From Polytrichum commune (taxonomy: Eukaryota > Streptophyta > Polytrichopsida > Polytrichales > Polytrichaceae), in the NCBI GenBank assembly GCA_950295325.1, contig OX485808.1:9674501-9738500 (forward strand): 64,000 nucleotides of DNA, written 5' to 3'. Below the pieces are notes generated by a model. The model had not been told where the DNA came from and searched no databases. It saw nothing but the letters and a program-made list of their open reading frames with translations. Shown in pieces: positions 41,656 to 53,800 of the stretch. The position numbers were made by a program, and so were the translations under genes. Within the stretch, counting starts at the first letter, position 1; each line of letters starts with the position of its first letter.

Positions 41656-43544
41656 AAATGCGTTCATAACAGTTTTTCGGAGCTCATTTGTGCATAGAAG
41701 ATCAACTTTTTTGGAATTTTGTTAGTCTAAGAAAAGTTTAGAAATCAAGTCATCTTTCACCTCCAACAAAGTTTATGTCATTTGAAGACTCTATGCAAAA
41801 GTTATGCGTGTTATAAAAATGAAGTCTAACTCGGTGCTTCACCTCAAAGTTTACATATCCCATATGCATTGTTGAACACAACTCCACTCTACTTGCATAA
41901 AGCACAGAGCATTCTCAACTCTTCACTCACATCTTACTTGTCATTCAATGCAAGAGAGATGTACAAGATATAAGCTTAAATAGAAAATTAAAGATAAATT
42001 TAAGCCGAATTTTTAAAAATTAAAAGAGAAAATTGCCAAAAATATGAATATACTATTTTTAGGTGCCGAACCTACTTTTTGAGCTTTAATTAATTATTCG
42101 GCTAACATGTGTCGAACCAGCTATGAACCTACGGTACTAATTAAAAAGAAATGAATGACAATTTGAATGGTATGGAATGTTTATTGCTCACATAGTCGGT
42201 TTCACAATGCTATAGTATTCCCTTCATTATTTGGTACTTGTATGATTTTTTTTTTTTAAAATGCCAAAAATAAGCCTCTCTAAACAATTACAAATAAATA
42301 TAGGGTGCTCAAAAATACGTCAAAACACCTTTTTATTTACAAATAGGGAGGGAAAAAATATTGAGAGGTGCATAAATATCCCCCCAACAAATGCCCCATT
42401 GTCGCATGTGGTTACGAAACGTAAGGGTGTGTGATCGCCCCGAGCCTTGCTGATGTATGCAACTAAAACAATGAGGAGACTGTTATCATGTAGGAGATAC
42501 ATCATTGGGAAAGTCCCCACAAAACAAAAATATACAAGGTGTGGACTTATAGAGACTGGGTGAACATGGCAAACAATCACAATTTTAATGCCTTCTTCAT
42601 CACCATGATGCAAAAGCTTGTGAGGGGATCTAACATGGAGAAGGCTTCATTGAAAGAAACAAATGACTTAACAAAAATTCCCCAACAACAAGGTCTTCTA
42701 CAGTTTTAGGCAACAATTGAATCATACATGTATGGGTTGAGTCTTTGGCCCTCCCATACAATGACATCAAGAAAAACCAAATTGTTATCAAGAGGAAGGA
42801 CTTGAATGAAGTTTTGGAGATTGTGAGGAAATGAGGTATTTGTGATCCCCAAATATAGTAGATGCACATAACTTAATCTATTAACATTGGTGTGGTTTTT
42901 CCAATGAACAATCGAATGCGGCATCTTGAAGATGTTTGAAGACGAGATTGTACAAAATTCTACACCACTGGTGTTTCAATATTTTTCTTGCTTCATGTAG
43001 ATGGTAGTAGCATGCGTTGGATAGCTTCGTGATCTTAGCATTTGAGATTGTCACCTAGTGGTTTTCTCGCCTAATACATAGATTGTCACATCATGGTTCT
43101 CTCGGCCAATACAAAGCTTGTCATATCTTGGTTCTCTCACCTAGTGCTGACCTTGAGACTTTTGTGTTACAGGCTTGGGAGACATAAAACCTGGTGTATG
43201 TTCCAGTGATATTCGCAAAAGTAGTCATCAGGGCTAAAAAAACATTTGATGAAAATCTTTAGAGTCAACAAATTGGTGAACAATGTTTATGCAAAGATGC
43301 TCACGCAATCTCCTCTTGGGAACTCATTGAACTTGGGTGTTTAGGTTAGTGTTTTTTCTCTTGAAGCTCTTTGTAGGCAATGCATTAAAATACTCTCAAC
43401 AATAATTTGGTAGGAATTTGATATTATTGGATATACACAAACGAGTTCCTACTCACTCATCCAATATAACAACTTTCATCAAACATGTCAAACCCCATAA
43501 TCATTTTGGGAGCATCATCTAGGATTTCCATCTATAAAATGCAA
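41656..43544. other. Gene-free interval downstream of the resistance gene
   Basis: No convincing gene. Three small minus-strand frames (42320-42924) have no domain and no splice support. A T-rich run lies at about 42247. Confidence 0.45.
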
Positions 43545-44042
43545 ATTACTCCAACGCCTCGAGTGTGCACACTACGGATGATAATTCTTCCAAGGCCTCG
43601 CATTTCCACATCACGGGTTTCTTCAAACATGTCAACCCCCTACTCCTTCCGGGATCTTCTTCAATAATCTCCATCCACAAAAACTTAATTCCTCCAACTC
43701 CATGGGCATGCGCAATCCGGATGGAAATTCTTCCAAGGCCTCGCATTCCCACATCCCAAGTTTCTTCAAACATGTCAAACCACCTAGTCCATCCGCGATC
43801 TTCTTCCATGATTTGCAACCACCAAAATTCAATTCCACCAATGCCACGAGCGTGCACACTCCGGATGGAAATTCTTCCTCGGCATCGCATTCCCACATTT
43901 ACAGTTTTCTCAAACATGTCAAACCCCCTAGTCCTTCCGGGATCTTTTTCAATGATTTGCATCCACGAAAATTCCATACCTCCAACGCCACGAGCGTGCA
44001 CACTCCGGATGGAAATTTTTCCAAGGCCTCGCATTCCCACAT
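43545..44042 (-). pseudogene. LRR remnants beyond the stop codon
   Basis: After the TAA at 44045-44043, three to four more 144-bp LRR units continue. They are more diverged (ECDAEEEFPSGVCTL, KSWKKIADGLGG) and contain further stops. They were once part of the LRR exon or arose from the same array expansion. Confidence 0.75.
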
Positions 44043-47000
44043 TTACAGTTTTTCCAAACATGTCAAATCCCCTAGTCCTTCCGGGATCTTCTTCAATGAT
44101 TTGCATCCACGAAAATTCAATTCCTGCAATGCCACGAGCGTGCACACTCCGGATGGAAATTCTTCCAAGGCCTCGCATTCCCACATGTAGAGTTTCTTCA
44201 AACATGTCAAACCCCCTAGTCCTTCCGGGATCTTCTTCAATGATTTGCATCCATAAAATGCCAATTCCTCCAATGCCACGAGCATGCGCACTCCGGATGG
44301 AAATTTTTCCAAGGCCTCGCATTCCCACATGTAGAGTTTCTTCAAACATGTCAAACCCCCTAGTCCTTCCGGGATCTTCTTCAATGATTTGCACCCATTG
44401 AAATGCAATTCCTCCAACGCCACGAGCGTGCGCACTCCGGATGGAAATTTTTCCAAGGCCTCGCAGTTCCACATGTACAGTTTTTTCAAACATGTCAAAC
44501 CGCCTAGTCCTTCCGGGATCTTCTTCAATGATTTGCACCCTTTGAAATGCAATTCCTCCAATGCCACGAGTGTGCGCACTCCGGATGGAAATTCTTCCAA
44601 GGCCTCGCATTCCCACATGTAGAGTTTCTTTAAACATGTCAAACCCCCTAGTCCTTCCGGGATCTTCTTCAATGATTTGCATCCATAAAATGCCAATTCC
44701 TCCAATGCCACGAGTGTGCCCACTCCGGATGGAAATTCTTCCAAGGCCTCGCATTCCGACATAGAGAATTCCTTCAAACATGTCAAACCCCCTAGTCCTT
44801 CCGGGATCTTCTTCAATGATTTGCATCCACGAAAATTCAATTCCTCCAATGCCACGAGCGTGCGCACTCCGGATGGAAATTCTTCCAAGGCCTCGCATTC
44901 CCACATGTAGAGTTTCTTCAAACATGTCAAACCCCCTAGTCCTTCCGGGATCTTCTTCAATGATTTGCACCCATTGAAATTCAATTCCTCCAACGCCACG
45001 AGCGTGCGCACTCCGGATGGAAATTTTTCCAAGGCCTCGCAGTTCCACATGTACAGTTTTTTCAAACATGTCAAATCGCCTAGTCCTTCCGGGATCTTCT
45101 TCAATGATTTGCACCCTTTGAAATGCAATTCCTCCAATGCCACGAGTGTGCGCACTCCGGATGGAAATTCTTCCAAGGCCTCGCATTCCCACATGTAGAG
45201 TTTCTTCAAACATGTCAAACCCCCTAGTCCTTCCGGGATGTTTTTCAATGATTTGCATCCATAAAATGCCAATTCCTCCAATGCCACGAGTGTGCGCATT
45301 CCGGATGGAAATTCTTCCAAGGCCTCGCATTCCGACATGGAGAATTCCTTCAAACATGTCAAACCCCCTAGTCCTTCCGGGATCTTCTTCAATGATTTGC
45401 ATCCACGAAAATTCAATTCCTCCAATGCCACGAGCGTGCGCACTCCGGATGGAAATTCTTCCAAGGCCTTGCATTCCCACATGTAGAGTTTCTTCAAACA
45501 TGTCAAACCCCCTAGTCCTTCCGGGATCTTCTTCAATGATTTGCACCCATTGACATGCAATTCCTCCAACGCCACGAGCGTGCGCACTCCGGATGGAAAT
45601 TTTTCCAAGGCCTCGCAGTTCCACATGTACAGTTTTTTCAAACCTGTCAAATCGCCTAGTCCTTCCGGGATCTTCTTCAATGATTTGCACCCTTTGAAAT
45701 GCAATTCCTCCAATGCCACGAGCGTGCGCACTCCGGATGGAAATTCTTCCAAGGCCTCGCATTCCCACATGTAGAGTTTCTTCAAACATGTCAAACCCCC
45801 TAGTCCTTCCGGGATCTTCTTCAATGATTTGCATCCATAAAATGCCAATTCCTCCAATGCCACGAGTGTGCGCACTCCGGATGGAAATTCTTCCAAGGCC
45901 TCGCATTCCGACATGGAGAATTCCTTCAAACATGTCAAACCCCCTAGTCCTTCCGGGATCTTCTTCAATGATTTGCATCCACGAAAATTCAATTCCTCCA
46001 ATGCCACGAGCGTGCGCACTCCGGATGGAAATTCTTCCAAGGCCTCGCATTCCCACATGTAGAGTTTCTTCAAACATGTCAAACCCCCTAGTCCTTCCGG
46101 GATCTTCTTCAATGATTTGCACCCATTGAAATGCAATTCCTCCAATGCCACAAGCGTGCACACTCCAGATGGAAATTCTTCCAAGGCCTCGTAGTTCCAC
46201 ATCCAAAGTTTCTTCAAACATGTCAAACCGCCTAGTCCTTCCGGGATCTTCTTCAATGATTTGCACCCTTTGAAATGCAATTCCTCCAATGCCACGAGCG
46301 TGCGCACTCCGGATGGAAATTCTTCCAAGGCCTCGCATTCCCACATGTAGAGTTTCTTCAAACATGTCAAACCCCCTAGTCCTTCCGTGATCTTCTTCAA
46401 TGATTTGCATCCATACAATGCCAATTCCTCCAATGCCACGAGTGTGCGCATTCCGGATGGAAATTCTTCCAAGGCCTCGCATTCCGACATGGAGAATTCC
46501 TTCAAACATGTCAAACCGCCTAGTCCTTCCGGGATCTTCTTCAATGATTTGCATCCACGAAAATTCAATTCCTCCAATGCCACGAGCGTGCGCACTCCGG
46601 ATGGAAATTCTTCCAAGGCCTCGCATTCCCACATGTAGAGTTTCTTCAAACATGTCAAACCCCCTAGTCCTTCCGGGATCTTCTTCAATGATTTGCACCC
46701 ATTGAAATGCAATTCCTCCAATGCCACGAGTGTGCGCACTCCGGATGGAAATTCTTCCAAGGCCTCGCATTCCGACATGGAGAATTTTTTCAAACATGTC
46801 AAACCCCCTAGTCCTTCCGGGATCTTCTTCAATGATTTGCACCCATTGAAATTCAATTCCTCCAACGCCACGAGCGTGCGCACTCCGGATGGAAATTTTT
46901 CCAAGGCCTCGCAGTTCCACATGTACAGTTTTTTCAAACATGTCAAATCGCCTAGTCCTTCCGGGATCTTCTTCAATGATTTGCACCCTTTGAAATGCAA

Positions 47001-47430
47001 TTCCTCCAACGCCACGAGCGTGCGCACTCCGGATGGAAATTTTTCCAAGGCCTCGCAGTTCCACATGTACAGTTTTTTCAAACATGTCAAACCGCCTAGT
47101 CCTTCCGGGATCTTCTTCAATGATTTGCATCCATAAAATGCCAATTCCTCCAATGCCACGAGCGTGCGCACTCCGGATGGAAATTCTTCCAAGGCCTCGC
47201 ATTCCCACATGTAGAGTTTCTTCAAACATGTCAAACCCGCTAGTCCTTCCGGGGTCTTCTTCAATGATTTGCATCCATAAAATGCCAATTCCTCCAATGC
47301 CACGAGCGTGCACACTCCGGATGGAAATTCTTCCAAGGCCTCGCATTCCGACATGGAGAGTTCCTTCAAACATGTCAAACCCCCTAATCCTTCCGGGATC
47401 TTTTTCAAGGATTTGCATTGTAAAATGTTT
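43545..47430 (-). repeat. 144-bp LRR-coding tandem array, about 27 units
   Basis: Each unit encodes two leucine-rich repeats of 24 residues, of the type LEELNFNGCKSLKKIPEGLG followed by LTCLKKLYMWECEALEEFP. Identical DNA phrases recur at exact multiples of 144 bp (for example 44221, 44941, 45661). Variation is concentrated in a few positions of the first strand (HFKG, NFRG, AFYG, HFNG, HVNG). The near-identity of units points to recent expansion or gene conversion. Confidence 0.95.
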
Positions 47431-50400
47431 AATTCCTCCAGAGAAGTTAATTTTTGAAGTCCATTCGGAAACTCATCCAATGTTGTACAGTCTATGAAAG
47501 TAAGTTCTTTGAGTGTTTTGAAATGGATAACATCAAATGGAAGAGATCTTGAAATTCGGCCCTCAAATATTTCAAGTATACTTAATTTCTCCAAATGATT
47601 TTTGGCAATTCTTTTCATGTCATTGTCAAATATATGTTGCGTTGCCAAATAATTATCACATTTCGTATTGAAATTGATCCTCAACCTTTTCAGGTTGGTT
47701 GTTCCCATGAGGATAGCAAAAAGAAAGTGCACATCCTCGCAATTTTGAACACTTAACAATCGTAGACCTTGCACTTGTAAAGTTCTTGGATATGTCACTA
47801 TTTTTTTCATATTTGTAAATGACATGCCTTCAATCAATCTTGTGCCCTGCATGGAAAACAAACATTAGACAATGAAACATTTATTTTTATATCTTAGTTT
47901 TTTCTTGGTTATGGTTACATTTTTGAGTTTCAAGTCATAACTTCATGATGATTTTGTAAAGACATGTGCAATAATAAAGGTATTGTGTGCCACATACCTT
48001 TTGTTTGTAATAATGAATAAATGTGGATGAAGAAAAATCCCATATTCGAGAACCTTGGTATTCTTTTTCCACAATCATACGACCCATATCCCGCAATTGA
48101 TCATGCATATCCAAACCACCATTTTGGTCAACTTTTAGCAATGATTTTTCTTGCAACCTTTCAAAAGTTTTCTTTATAATGTTATCATCATCATCATCAT
48201 CATCATCAAAGCATCGAAGTATTGTGTTTTTTGTAGATCGCAAGCCACCAATCCACGAGTCTTTGCAAAAGAAACAACATATATCCAAGAACATGTTCTT
48301 TTCCCTTTCATTAAGCTCATCGAAACTTGTGCGTAATGTATTCCAAATTTTGTGATCTCCACTTCCATCATGCCTTGCCCTCAACAATCTTTGCAATCTT
48401 CGTTCCCATATTCTCAAACGTTTTTCCCCATTTAAGGAACTACCCATCACTTCCAAACTCAACGGGAGTCCATCACAAGCCTTCACAATTTCCTTGACTA
48501 CATATGTCAAGTATGGCAAGCATGGCTGGTCGGTTGTAAAATTTGCACGCATCGAAAATAACTCCAATGATTGTTGCATGTCAAGCATTTTCACATCCAC
48601 TTTGCCAACCGTAGGTATGTATGCTTCCAAGGACTTCCATTCACGAGAAGTGGCAATGAATTTACTTCCATCGCCATCTTGAAACTCATGATTGCCCAAT
48701 AGTTCTTTGAGTTGACTTGCTTCACCAACATTGTCCACAACAATAAGGATTTTTTGTGAACTTTGTAATTGGGCCAAAATCTCTCGTCCTTCCAATAATG
48801 TTTTGGTTTCAGGTAGCATTTTCACATTTGTTAGCTTGTATTTCACTGCAAAACTACAACTTTCATCTTTCAAGGCATTTACAAAGACTGTTGCATCAAA
48901 TTGGTGGGACATGTGATCACTTAAAGCAGTTGCAAATGTTGATTTGCCAATTCCACCCATGCCCACAAACCCCAGACTTCCAACATGTTGAAGTAGTTTT
49001 TCCAATTTTGGCATCTGCTCTTTGAGGCCAATCAATTTGGGATCCTCCTTTGTGTTGTATCCCCCCTACAAAATGTCAAATTGTCAATATACCAAGTTAA
49101 TTCGTTGTTGTTGAATGAATAACATAAGTGACTTGAGCTCTTATATTGTTTTGCATCATTAAGTCTATGATATTATTATTCGTCAAGATTCATCCAATTT
49201 TCTTTGCAAATAAAATATTGACAAAGTTGTATTCACCTCATGTCGCATTTGATCTGACGATGCGTTTTTCGATTGCTCTTCAATTCCCGATAATGAGGTG
49301 GTATTACCAAGCTTTAAACCAAAAAGAAATGTGGGCTCATTGAATTGCTTGGTGCCTCCAACATCATGGAAAGTCTTAAGGATTGCATCATTCTTTAATT
49401 CTCTCAAAGTCTTATGAATATCAAGGAATGTTGGCCTTCTTGAAGGTTCCCCGGACCAACATTTATGTATCAATGATTTCAATGGTTCTGAACAAGCTTG
49501 AGGGAGCTCGGGTCTCTCACCATTCAAGATAGAATTCTTGTAAGTACGAAGAAGAGAGCCATCAAAATTTCTTTTTCTTAAAAGGATCTCAGAGCACACC
49601 ATGCCGAAACTAAAGACGTCCATTTTGAATGCATCTACATTTGAACTTCTTTCAAGAACCTCAGGTGCCGTATACCCAGGAGATCCATATAAACCTGTGG
49701 GCACCTTTGAAGAGTTTGTCACTTCAATTTTGGAAATACCAAAATCAACCAGCTTCACATGCACATGCTTCACACTAGTTGAATCGTTTAAAAGTAGGAC
49801 CACATTATCAGGCTTCAAGTCACGATGGGCGACTTCCATGTCGTGAAGGTAGCACATTCCACTTGCGATTTGCAACATTATATCAATTGCATTTTCTTCA
49901 TTGAATGAGGTTTGTTGATTTAAGAAACATAACAAATCCATAGTTCCACGCTCGGTGACAATTTCAAACATTCTTTTTTCTTTGCCACAACAGAACAACT
50001 TGATGTTCGGATGATCCTTCGTAAAGCCACAACCAAACAACTTGATGATGTTTGGATGACTCAATCCTCCCAATATACTCGCTTCTTTCCAAACCATTGC
50101 TTCATGCTCTAGGCCTTTCACTTCGATGACCTTTGTGACAGTATCAAATCCTAACCATTTTGTGGAGTATACACTTCCTGATGCACCTCCACCCAAAGGA
50201 ACACGACGCCTTCCATATTCAGGGCAAGGGTAGTCATGAGGAAAAATGATGCTATCCAATTCACCACCTTTTGCCCTTTGAAGATCCTCTACTCGTCCCA
50301 TTAGATACCGTACAAGCGTGCAATCTTTGCAACTTGCACTTTTGCACATTTTCAAGTGCTTTGAAAACCTTTCACACATTGAATTATGGTCCTCTTCGAC

Positions 50401-50820
50401 TTCATCAATGCACGTTGGAAAAAATGTCATAGAACTTTCAATCCTCAAGATTTCAGGTTCTCGACTTTGAAAAAAATGACAAAATATGTTGCACATTGTG
50501 TGGAAAGAACACTCAAAGTCCTTGAGAAGTTCTCTGAAGGTCTCTTTGTTATTCATTTGTTTCACGACAACTCGACACCAATCATCATTGCAACATTCTT
50601 CTATCACACCCCTTGCCTTGTTCACAACGAGGAGCATGTCTTCCTCCACTTGACGAAAGACATCCCCATGTGAACCCACAACAATTGTTTCAATTGCTTG
50701 CACACCCTTGCGGAAGTTGTCCAACAAATTTTCACATTGTCGTCTATTCAAAACTTCTTCTGGCAATGGCAGATTCGGAAAATTTGCAATCTCCATCGGT
50801 ACCCGTAGAAAACTTGTCAT
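44043..50820 (-). CDS. Protein kinase-NB-ARC-LRR immune receptor (PNL type)
   Basis: Exon 1 50820-49237, exon 2 49066-47998, exon 3 47846-44043. The start ATG at 50820 gives MTSFLRVPMEIANF. Residues 15-160 are helical and Cys-rich, possibly a four-helix bundle like those before plant MLKL-type kinases. A kinase follows at about 205-475 with glycine loop GGGASGSV, HRDLKPDN (332-339), DFG (359-361) and APE, so it looks active. Exon 2 encodes NB-ARC: GMGGIGKST (Walker A), ILIVVDNV (Walker B), GLPLSLEVMGS, FLDICCFF and MHDQLRDMGR, closest to TIR-class NB-ARC. A run of Asp coded by GAT repeats lies at about 48208-48184. Exon 3 has about 23 units of paired LRRs. Exons 2 and 3 join in phase 0. Exon 1 ends in phase 0 but exon 2 is open only if one base of its initial G6 run is absent, so the copy may be frameshifted or the sequence may hold one extra G. 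The role is presumed intracellular pathogen sensing. Confidence 0.8.
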
Positions 50821-53800
50821 TCTCAATACTGATGATTTCTTGTTTCCATAAAATTGTTGTGATAAAAATTGCTAATTGCGCAAACTGAGTAGTATACACC
50901 TTCAAGCACAATTATAATGAGATGCAAAAGTAAGTGTTATGATTGATTTTAGAAGATATGAATTTCCAATATACAAGGCTTATCAATATATTACTAGCAA
51001 CCCCAAATCAAGCATGTTGACATTCAAGTGCTCACATGAAAATCATCAATATTTTATGATACAAAGCAATTGTTGCCATTACTTTATAAAAACAAAAATT
51101 GACATGATTATAGGAACCACTAAGGGATTGGAAGGCCAAACTCCAGTCTCAAGGTTTTTTGGATATTATGTTTGATGTAGAGAATTTCTATTTTATTGGA
51201 TTCCTTTCTCCCATAGCTTGTATACAAAAATTCTAAATAAATACCCAAGGTACAAAATACACATATGGAGTGTTATTATTTTTTAATCTCATTTCATTCT
51301 TATAACTAGTTAACATTTATATCGATGCAAGCTCAATGAACATTTTTATAATGTTTGTCATGAACTCAATCACCTGGCTTATATTGTACATGAAATAACA
51401 AGGGATTTGTTGAATACACTTGCAAAGCATTTTAAAACATCAAAGAATTGGGGGATGTAATTAAAATTCCAAACCTGATAAAGTGAAAAACCTTGGAGAC
51501 TTGTTTGAAGTGAATAACTTCGCCTAGTACCCTCAGTCTTTGGAGTCCCATGTTCACCGTGGAAAATGCTAATGCTCAAATGTCCTTACAAAGTGGGCAT
51601 AATGCATGTTCTACCTTAACAACAGTTGGCTTCAGGGCATTGCTGATTTGCATGTTATGAAATCATTTCATATATGAGTATTGAATTTCAATTTTATGAA
51701 CACCTGCACATGGTCATCATGAAATCAACTAAAACCATTTTGAAGTGCATTGGTGTAACTATGAGTTTGTCTTGCACAACTAAGCAAAGCAAAGCAACAC
51801 TCTCTTGACAAATTCACCATGACAATTATTTCATTTACGCATATGGAAGATAGATTACACATAAGCCATACTACTTAGGTCAAGCACTATGTGTCAAAAA
51901 GGAATGCTCCCTACATCCTACAATCTACCTATGTATTACACGGACAAAAAATGAACCTTATACAAGCCACGTGAAGACTACCTTCAAACACCAAATCAAG
52001 AATTTCATGTTGGTCTCTTCATGACTCTTCATAACATGAAATAACCTAGAGAAACAAATAGTCGCAAGTCCTCATATACCCATTCCCCACTAGGATGAAA
52101 GCAATACATGCATAGAATGCCACTTTAGGTCAAATACAATAAAGTATAATTTTTTGCCTTTAACTATGACAAAGTAGTGCAAAAAATGTATAGAATGGGA
52201 GTTTAGGTATTAGGCGGAGAAAGTTATATCAACAAAGTCAAACACACATGGTGATCCAATGAAGGACCTACACCAAACTCAACATTGTGCTACATTCAAG
52301 AAGGAAATCCCCCAAGTATGGCTTACAATTAATGATAGCCATGTTGAGGGGTCCATAACGTAATTTGCTAAGCCATGTATAGATTTGTAGTGGACACAGT
52401 CCACAAGACTAATGCGAGATCTTGAGTGTTGACTTCGGGTTAAATTTGTTCCAAAAAGAAAAAATTCGAGGTATATGGGATTCTAAAGTTTCAACTTACA
52501 AAGCTACCACGAATTCTTGGCTCTAATACATGTGACAATCTCAAAAACTTGAACCAACAAATACATGACACAATAAAACCACCTTCAAAACACCATATCA
52601 ACAAACTCAAAATCTTAATATAAACTTGATCATACCCTCAAGAACCACTCTATCAAGGTTTGAGCAATTTTCCACTTGGAGCATTCGCAGTTGTCCATCT
52701 TGAGGTAGTGTATTGATGCACACCCTGGAGAAAGTTTGATAGATACCTCACCGACGTCTACAACACCACCAAAACATGTCCGCTATTGAATCGACCTCAT
52801 AACCTAAACTCTGTATGCCCAACAAAGACGACACCAATCATTGAATAGAACACAACATTTAGCTCAATAGTACTACCTCCCAATATTCCAACAACGTGAG
52901 TACAAATTTTGAACAATTTTGCAACACTTTTAGGGATTTTTCAAATGTCTCCCAAATGGCCATTTCCTTGATAGGTTCCAATGGTTAACAATCCATTGTA
53001 AACATGATCATGATCTATTCTTCCATAGACATAAGTAATCTTTTCTTGAATCCTAGTAAAGTGCAACAAAATAAAAATGATGACAACATATCATGGTGTT
53101 AAGACGAGATGTTGAGTAGCAGATGCACACACGGGAGTACAAAGATGCATGGTTATGCTACGAATCACTAGCACACCACGACATAGTGTTGAGTTGGTAC
53201 AAACAACCCAACACAACTCTAACATCCACACACTCTATGTCAAGCAATAAACAAAATCTTTTCCCTGCAAACAACCTCTTGCTCAACATTTATGAAAGTG
53301 AGCCTTTTGCCACGAAAAAGAAAAGAGACAAAAGAAAGGGGGTAAATTAGTTTACTAATGAGGCTCAACCTAAAAGTTATCAAAATCATAGTCAATGTAC
53401 CTAAGTTTTCTGAGACTAGGCACTTGTGGGTAATAGTGTTGTCATTTCACTACCACCTAGAGGTTGGCGGGTAGTCTGATCTCACTCTTATTTGTCTTGC
53501 TATTGGTGTGACCTTGTCATATTGGTGAATCACCTAAATGGGGGAACCCACAATGAGTAAGTTAGTGGAGGGAAACTTATCTACTAACTTAGTGATTGTC
53601 AGTCCAATCTACAAATGCAAACAAAAAGTTTCTAGAGCATCTTAGCACTCCCATAGCTGAAGTTCTTGGGGGCCTTGGCGGTGTGTCAAAGATGGATAGG
53701 TTGGCAACCCTACGCTTAGTGACGTAGTCCATCAACAACAAAACAACTTAAACAAACAAAATGGACGTGAACATGATACCAAAATACAAACGAACATGAT

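Noticed and set aside
43546-47418. A second minus-strand frame of 1290 codons overlapping the LRR exon
   Set aside because: It is a side effect of a 144-bp repeat without stops in that frame. The other frame gives clean LRRs and joins in phase to NB-ARC.
43565-47497. Several plus-strand frames of 60-280 codons opposite the LRR array
   Set aside because: They are translations of the complement of the LRR array, with no features of their own.
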